Shown one piece after another: positions 59,136 to 64,000 of a stretch of DNA of 64,000 nucleotides. Made by a program: the position numbers and the translations under genes. A model generated the notes under the pieces. It ran no database searches. It was given only the letters and a program-made list of their open reading frames with translations, and had not been told where the DNA came from. The stretch is from Chaunax sp. Z400. Its lineage: Eukaryota > Chordata > Actinopteri > Lophiiformes > Chaunacidae. Position 1 is the first letter of the stretch, and every line of letters starts with the position of its first letter. Location: the NCBI GenBank assembly GCA_037577475.1, contig CM075187.1, forward strand, positions 25,087,310 through 25,151,309, written 5' to 3'.

Positions 59136-60525
59136 ATCGCATGCAAACAAAAGAAAGAGCGAAGCTGCCATTTATGTGTTTGTTTCACAGCCTGTTGCTG
59201 ACACTGAAATGTGAGGTGCATGAGATTTGATCATTTCTTTCAAGTTCTCCAACTCCATGATCGGCTGACAACTCAGCAGCAAATGAAACAAACCAAAGCA
59301 AACAGGTTCAGTCGGCTTGAACCGAGCTAATAGAATCAAAGTCTTACACAGTCCTGTTTGTAAAAGCTTTAACCTTCCGTATTCAGGTTTTGTTTTCATG
59401 TAGTTTTTATCTTTGTGCGAGGAGAACGTGCGAGGAGAACTTATCGCTGCAGTGTTTTGGTTGTGCAGTTCTCAGAGATCCAGAGGTCAGTTCCTTTTTG
59501 ATTGTGATGGAGGCTTTTGACTGGTTATTTTCCATTGCCTTGGGTGGAAATATTGCTCATTGTAACTACGCAGACTTTTTTTCTATGAATTCAGACGGAA
59601 GTAGATGTTAACACAAAGAGAAGCAGAAGTGTTATTTATTGTCAATACCTCATTTAAACCATAAACCACTGCTAGAGACCCCTTCAAACGTTCATGGTTC
59701 TTGGCAATAAACTGTTTAAAGACTGTTGACAGACGAACATAAGTATTGAACACGTAGAAACTATGACCTAATGATCTCTACTGTACATGAAGAGTCTAGT
59801 TCCTCTCGGGGGTCTGAGGGCATTTTCTTAATTTCTACATATCCTCCTAAATAATCCTTTTTAAGTTGCCTGCATACAATTGTATACAATTTACAGCACA
59901 ATGTCAGCTTTCTGTAAATCAGGCCCCCATTTGTCCTTATGCAATGTGTAAAGAGATAGTTTGGCCTAAAACCTGATAAGTTGAATACCAATTTTTGAAA
60001 TTCTGCAAATCTCTTGTGCAAACTTTACACGTGGATCAATTTTTTAAAAATAAAATAGTATATGCAGTAAATTTATAATAAATGGCTAAAATGCCATTTT
60101 ATAATATCCTTGTTTGATTAAGTGTTATCTGGCGCTCTATTTTTAACATGTTTTAACATCTAGCTACTACTGCTACTAACAAATATTAATTATGTAAAAA
60201 TCCCAAAGAGAATAACACGTGTCCACTAATGAGGATGCAAACGATGAGGAGGCAGATGGTGAATTTGTCAAGCTCTCTTCTTGGCATCCTATAAGTCGCT
60301 GTGAGCCATGCATGATCTTGCAAGTGTAAAGACGAGAAGGAGGAGATTCTAGAGGTTCCAGAAACACTGTCATGCCTACAACCACCTCACGGTGTCATGG
60401 AGTCTTTGACAAAACCTGGCACATATGTTACCCACCTACATTACAGTCAGTCAGACATTTGGATGTGTTGTGCTGGTAGCGGCTAATGTAGCCTGGAGCC
60501 ACAAGCAGTGTCAGGGAGTAACGAA
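59136..60525. other. Non-coding stretch, nothing recognised
   Basis: No feature supported. Confidence 0.4.
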
Positions 60526-60752
60526 CTACATGTACTACAATTGTTTGAAGGTAGTTCAACGACATTCTAACACATCATGGTTAGTGTAATGTTTGTTAAC
60601 AAATGGACTCACAGCAACACCAGTAGATTCACAACAAATTTCATCACACAGTCGTTATTAGTTACTCCTTAACAGAGTATTATAGAATTATGGATAAAAT
60701 GACATCGCCATGTTTAGGGAGATGTTAAGAAATGTGCAGTTATATTACTTTA
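60526..60752 (+). repeat. Recent duplication, copy A
   Basis: 60539-60752 matches 62272-62485 with three substitutions and one single-base indel that I can count (about 98% identity). A looser match of CTACATGTAC extends it left to 60526. Orientation is direct; spacing is 1.73 kb. Confidence 0.95.
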
Positions 60753-61291
60753 CCCGAATATAGTTCACTAACATTAAACACGAGGTATGTTATACATTTT
60801 TTATACTATAACAATACATAACCTTAAATGTTTAATAGGTTTAACTTTGTGAGCTACCACACATTATCCAGGGCTGTGTACAGACAGGTGGGCACTTCAC
60901 ATTCATAATCCAGGGTAGTATTTTACCTTCTAGCCACATGTAACAGGACTGATTTTTTGTTGTTGTTGTTTTTTGCCTAGTTTCTTATGCTAGTGTGCAA
61001 AATGCTACCTCAGTCCCCCTTAATGAATATGATAGGTTTCACTAATGAAAGGCTGAATCATTATTTTCATAAGATTCCCACGTAGCGCTATTCCTATGTG
61101 AGCATTTAGCCAGATTAAGAGCCTTCCTGCAGTGGGAGATGGGGTATGACGAGCAGAGGAAGAGCCTGCTCACTGGGGATACATAGCCTCAGTGCTAAAA
61201 ACTCGGTGCTTTGCGGGATTATTCCTGAATTGATCAAATAATTAAGAGTAGAAAAATATAAAAATGAGGCCAGCCTAAACAGTGTTTCCTT
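60753..61291. other. Non-coding stretch, nothing recognised
   Basis: No supported feature; a TTGTTGTTGTTGTTTTTTG tract lies at 60957-60976. Confidence 0.4.
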
Positions 61292-61876
61292 TTGGAGCAT
61301 GGGTTATTTTTCCTCCTCAGTGGTTTCATCTTGTCCAGTCGGATTTCATTTCCACAATGTGAAGACCTTGACAGTTTGCTTTCCTGCCTCTGTGCACTCA
61401 CACCGTGCAACACAGGCCTGCAGCGAAATGTTTCCTCCTCCTCCTCCTCCTCCTCTTGCCACTGCAGACCTGCTCACACTACCTCAGCGGTGCTCCCCTG
61501 TATCACCGGCTGGGTTTTGTGCTGTCCACAGCAACCTTGCACTCGAGCAATCGATTATTACTGTACACAATTCTATATGGGTACTCGGAGCGAGGTAGTG
61601 GATAGACTGCTGTTTCCTCTGAGTTCACTGAAAGATTTGGTGGATATGAGCACAGGCAGCTCACTCCACCAGCAATACTTTCATCATCAAGCACCTCAGA
61701 ATCCAGATTTCACCCAGACCTTTTGTATCACCTTCATATCTCAGGGAAAAGTAAAACACCTTCATACTCTCTACCTGCTAGTTGGCTCACCCTCCACTAG
61801 ATTGAATAGTGATATTCACGCAAACCTTATACATAGCGCAGATATGAATTTTATAAAGAGAACCACATTTACATAA
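61292..61876 (+). CDS. Unrecognised 194-codon open frame, probably not a gene
   Basis: Longest open frame in the window. It starts MEHGLFFLLSGFILSSRISF, a hydrophobic start that would pass as a signal peptide, then a Cys-rich part (SLLSCLCALTPCNT), a Ser run encoded by the (TCC)n microsatellite at 61433-61454, and a tail with no motif. No domain, no good splice sites and no neighbour support a gene; overlapping frames are open on the same strand. In 64 kb and six frames one such ORF is about what chance could give. Kept here only because it is the longest. Confidence 0.1.
   Translation: MEHGLFFLLSGFILSSRISFPQCEDLDSLLSCLCALTPCNTGLQRNVSSSSSSSSCHCRPAHTTSAVLPCITGWVLCCPQQPCTRAIDYYCTQFYMGTRSEVVDRLLFPLSSLKDLVDMSTGSSLHQQYFHHQAPQNPDFTQTFCITFISQGKVKHLHTLYLLVGSPSTRLNSDIHANLIHSADMNFIKRTTFT
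61433..61454. repeat. (TCC)n microsatellite
   Basis: Seven TCC units, read as poly-Ser or poly-Pro in the overlapping frames. Confidence 0.95.
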
Positions 61877-62118
61877 AGAATGTTATGAGATGATAGGAAA
61901 TATTAAGAAAAGCGGTGGTCAGGAGGAAACTGTCCATCATGACAATGAGTGACTGAAACCGGAATATTTACTGAAAAGACAATTTTGCAGCCTTATTTCA
62001 TAGTAAATATAGAATGTAAGTCTACTAATTCAGTTACATTGTATTTATTATATTTACAGTGCAATAACAGAATTACTAGAGGGCAGATCTTTCCACCTTT
62101 CTTTCACCTGATGAGCCT

Positions 62119-62229
62119 CCTGTATATTTGACCCATGTTTTGTCCCTTTTTCAGTTGTTAGTCTGGATTGTTTGCGTTTGCGTTTTCCTCCCGTAGTCTT
62201 TGCTGGTTTTCTCTGTGCCTCACTGGTTT
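62119..62229 (+). repeat. Local duplication unit C1
   Basis: Matches 62499-62609 over 111 bp with two substitutions. Starts CCTGTATATTTGACCCATG and ends CTCACTGGTTT. Confidence 0.95.
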
Positions 62230-62271
62230 GTTCTTTCTTTCGTTGGTGTATTTTCTACATGTACACTTTAA

Positions 62272-62486
62272 AATTGTTTGAAGGTAGTTCAACGACATTC
62301 TAACACATCATGGTTAGTGTCATGTGTTGTTAACAAATGGACTCACAGCAACGCCAGTAGATTCACAACAAATTTCATCACACAGTCGTTATTAGTTACT
62401 CCTTAACAGAGTATTATAGAATTATGGATAAACTGACATCGCCATGTTTAGGGAGATGTTAAGAAATGTGCAGTTATATTACTTTA
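62272..62486 (+). repeat. Recent duplication, copy B
   Basis: Near-identical to 60539-60752. It lies between the two C units, so the order in this region is C1, 42 bp, B, 12 bp, C2. Confidence 0.95.
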
Positions 62487-62498
62487 TATTACTAATTA

Positions 62499-62746
62499 CC
62501 TGTATATTTGACCCATGTTTTGTCCCTTTTTCAGTTGTTAGTCTGGATTGTTTGCGTTTGCGTTTTCCTCCTGTAGTTTTTGCTGGTTTTCTCTGTGCCT
62601 CACTGGTTTTTTTGGATTCAGCCCTGTCTTCTCAGTTTCTGCAATTTGAATTACAGCTTTAATTTATTAAAATTCTGCCTTTCTGTCAACCTGCCTGCTT
62701 GATGTTTTGCTGTTGGGTCATTTTTGAACTGCAGTTGACAGGAACT
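62499..62746 (+). repeat. Local duplication unit C2 and LTR-like end
   Basis: C2 (62499-62609) continues into an end resembling the LTR-like blocks at 17 and 27 kb: ATTAAA at 62666, then GTTGGGTCATTTTTGAACTG and TTGACAGG. C1 lacks this continuation, so C2 probably holds the original context. Confidence 0.55.
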
Positions 62747-64000
62747 CTGTTAAATCTTAAATATATGATGAGTTGAACATTTATATAGCAGCATACAACT
62801 ATTTGCTATTTAAAATTCTCTTGGAGTGATGACGTTCTGAGCAGGCAATAAAGCCCTAGTGCTTCTGTTTGCTTCTCTTTGTTTTGAAGCCAGGATGGCT
62901 GTGTGTTTATTTTCAACATGACAGAAAGTTATTATATCTAAACAGTAAACTAAAATATGTTTCTGAAATAGGCAATGCTATAACAGAATCTTTATTCGGT
63001 CAGCTGTTTTTTAACAGTTTGAGTTTAATTAGCAGTTTGTGTTCAGAAATTCTTTTGCACTTGTTTTGGTTTGACATGCTGGAGGTTTATTGAGATCTAC
63101 TGGTAGAGAATGCATTAAATAGTTGATATTAATAGTAATAAGACCATTATCAATAAGTTATTAATGATAGGGGTGTAAAAACATATTAATACACTTGGGT
63201 GTAGTGATATATTGTTATGTTATACTGTACTGACTCTCAAAACACAGAGCAAATAAATATAACATGCTAATTAAGTTACTCGGATCGCATTAAAAGTAGT
63301 GCTACTGTATGTTGTTGGATTTTACAGGAATAATGATAAAAACAAATTCAGATCCCAACTTTTTTTTATTCGTATCGTATAACAGTGATCCTAAAATATC
63401 AGATTTAAAAATCCCAACATATCACCTGTCCAACAGTATCACAATCAATCAATCAATCAATCAATCAGAATATACTGAATTGTAATTTTATCATTAAAGA
63501 GAATATGTCCACTCCATTAATTCCAGAAGAATAACAGCTTTGACAATATAACACTAGTCCTGCCATCTGACGTAACAGTATTTCACACCAAATTAAGAGC
63601 TGTATATAAAATGTATAAAATCATACCCATGTAGTTGTAACTCGTGGTAGATAATTATATTTCCACTACCTCACGCCAGGTTTCACAGATCAGCTGCACT
63701 GCTGTCCATTTAAAGTGTCTTAAAAACATTATACTGAAGTGGAGGACAAGCAGAGAGTCCAAAGGAAAACACTGAGCGGTGAAAGAGGGAAAAGAGTACA
63801 CTTCATTAACTAATAATTATCTTTCCCAACAACCACACAGCCTGCATATTCCCATCACTAAAAGGGGTAGGGGGTATTTTACGTTACGTCTACAAGGTTG
63901 CTAATTAAAATCCATACCCCTAATGAGTTTTTAGCACCCCTATTGGTTAACATGATTACCTAAGATAAGAGCAGTAAATTGAGGTCCTTTTAATTAAGTG
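62747..64000. other. Non-coding stretch, nothing recognised
   Basis: AT-rich. The only clear feature is the CAAT repeat at 63442-63467. Confidence 0.4.
63442..63467. repeat. (CAAT)n microsatellite
   Basis: Six uninterrupted CAAT units. Confidence 0.96.

Overview
The window reads as non-coding DNA from a teleost fish genome: it is AT-rich and has no operons, ribosome binding sites or long coding ORFs. The fish assignment is inferred from the repeats: Tc1-like elements, fish-type LINE tails followed by short microsatellites, a hAT relic with a BED finger, Penelope-like tails and small non-autonomous elements. No host protein-coding gene, tRNA, rRNA or CRISPR array could be supported. Almost every open frame is short. 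The frames that mean something are broken transposon proteins.

Layout. 0-13 kb holds two copies of a dispersed element with CCTCCACCAAGG-type ends, a perfect 54-bp palindrome (2737-2790), a hAT relic with an 8-bp target-site duplication (4098-5126), a minus-strand LINE reverse-transcriptase relic (5590-6780), a Tc1-like copy (8656-9771), a LINE tail (10249-10670) and a Tc1 helix-turn-helix relic (12100-12310). 13-29 kb holds a 30-33-bp-unit minisatellite (15264-15571), two LTR-like blocks (about 17 kb and 27.4 kb), a LINE with a mutated YADD box (23746-24510), a small DNA-element copy and two LINE 3' ends, one carrying a 30-bp inverted repeat. 29-45 kb is mostly unique DNA with a LINE fragment, a second, internally deleted Tc1 copy (33524-34269), an inverted partner of the small element and a Penelope-like remnant. 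45-64 kb holds a CpG-rich block, LINE and LTR-like fragments, inverted copies of a hairpin-bearing repeat (47.6 and 54.4 kb), twin perfect hairpins (56648-56709) and a recent duplication (60.5 and 62.3 kb).

No gene network is visible. The window is best read as a gene desert or a large intron, where the long repeat-free stretches could hold cis-regulatory elements. The most unusual signal is a set of perfect or near-perfect foldback sequences. These could have arisen by replication template switching, but that is an inference. I did not find a convincing undescribed biological system.
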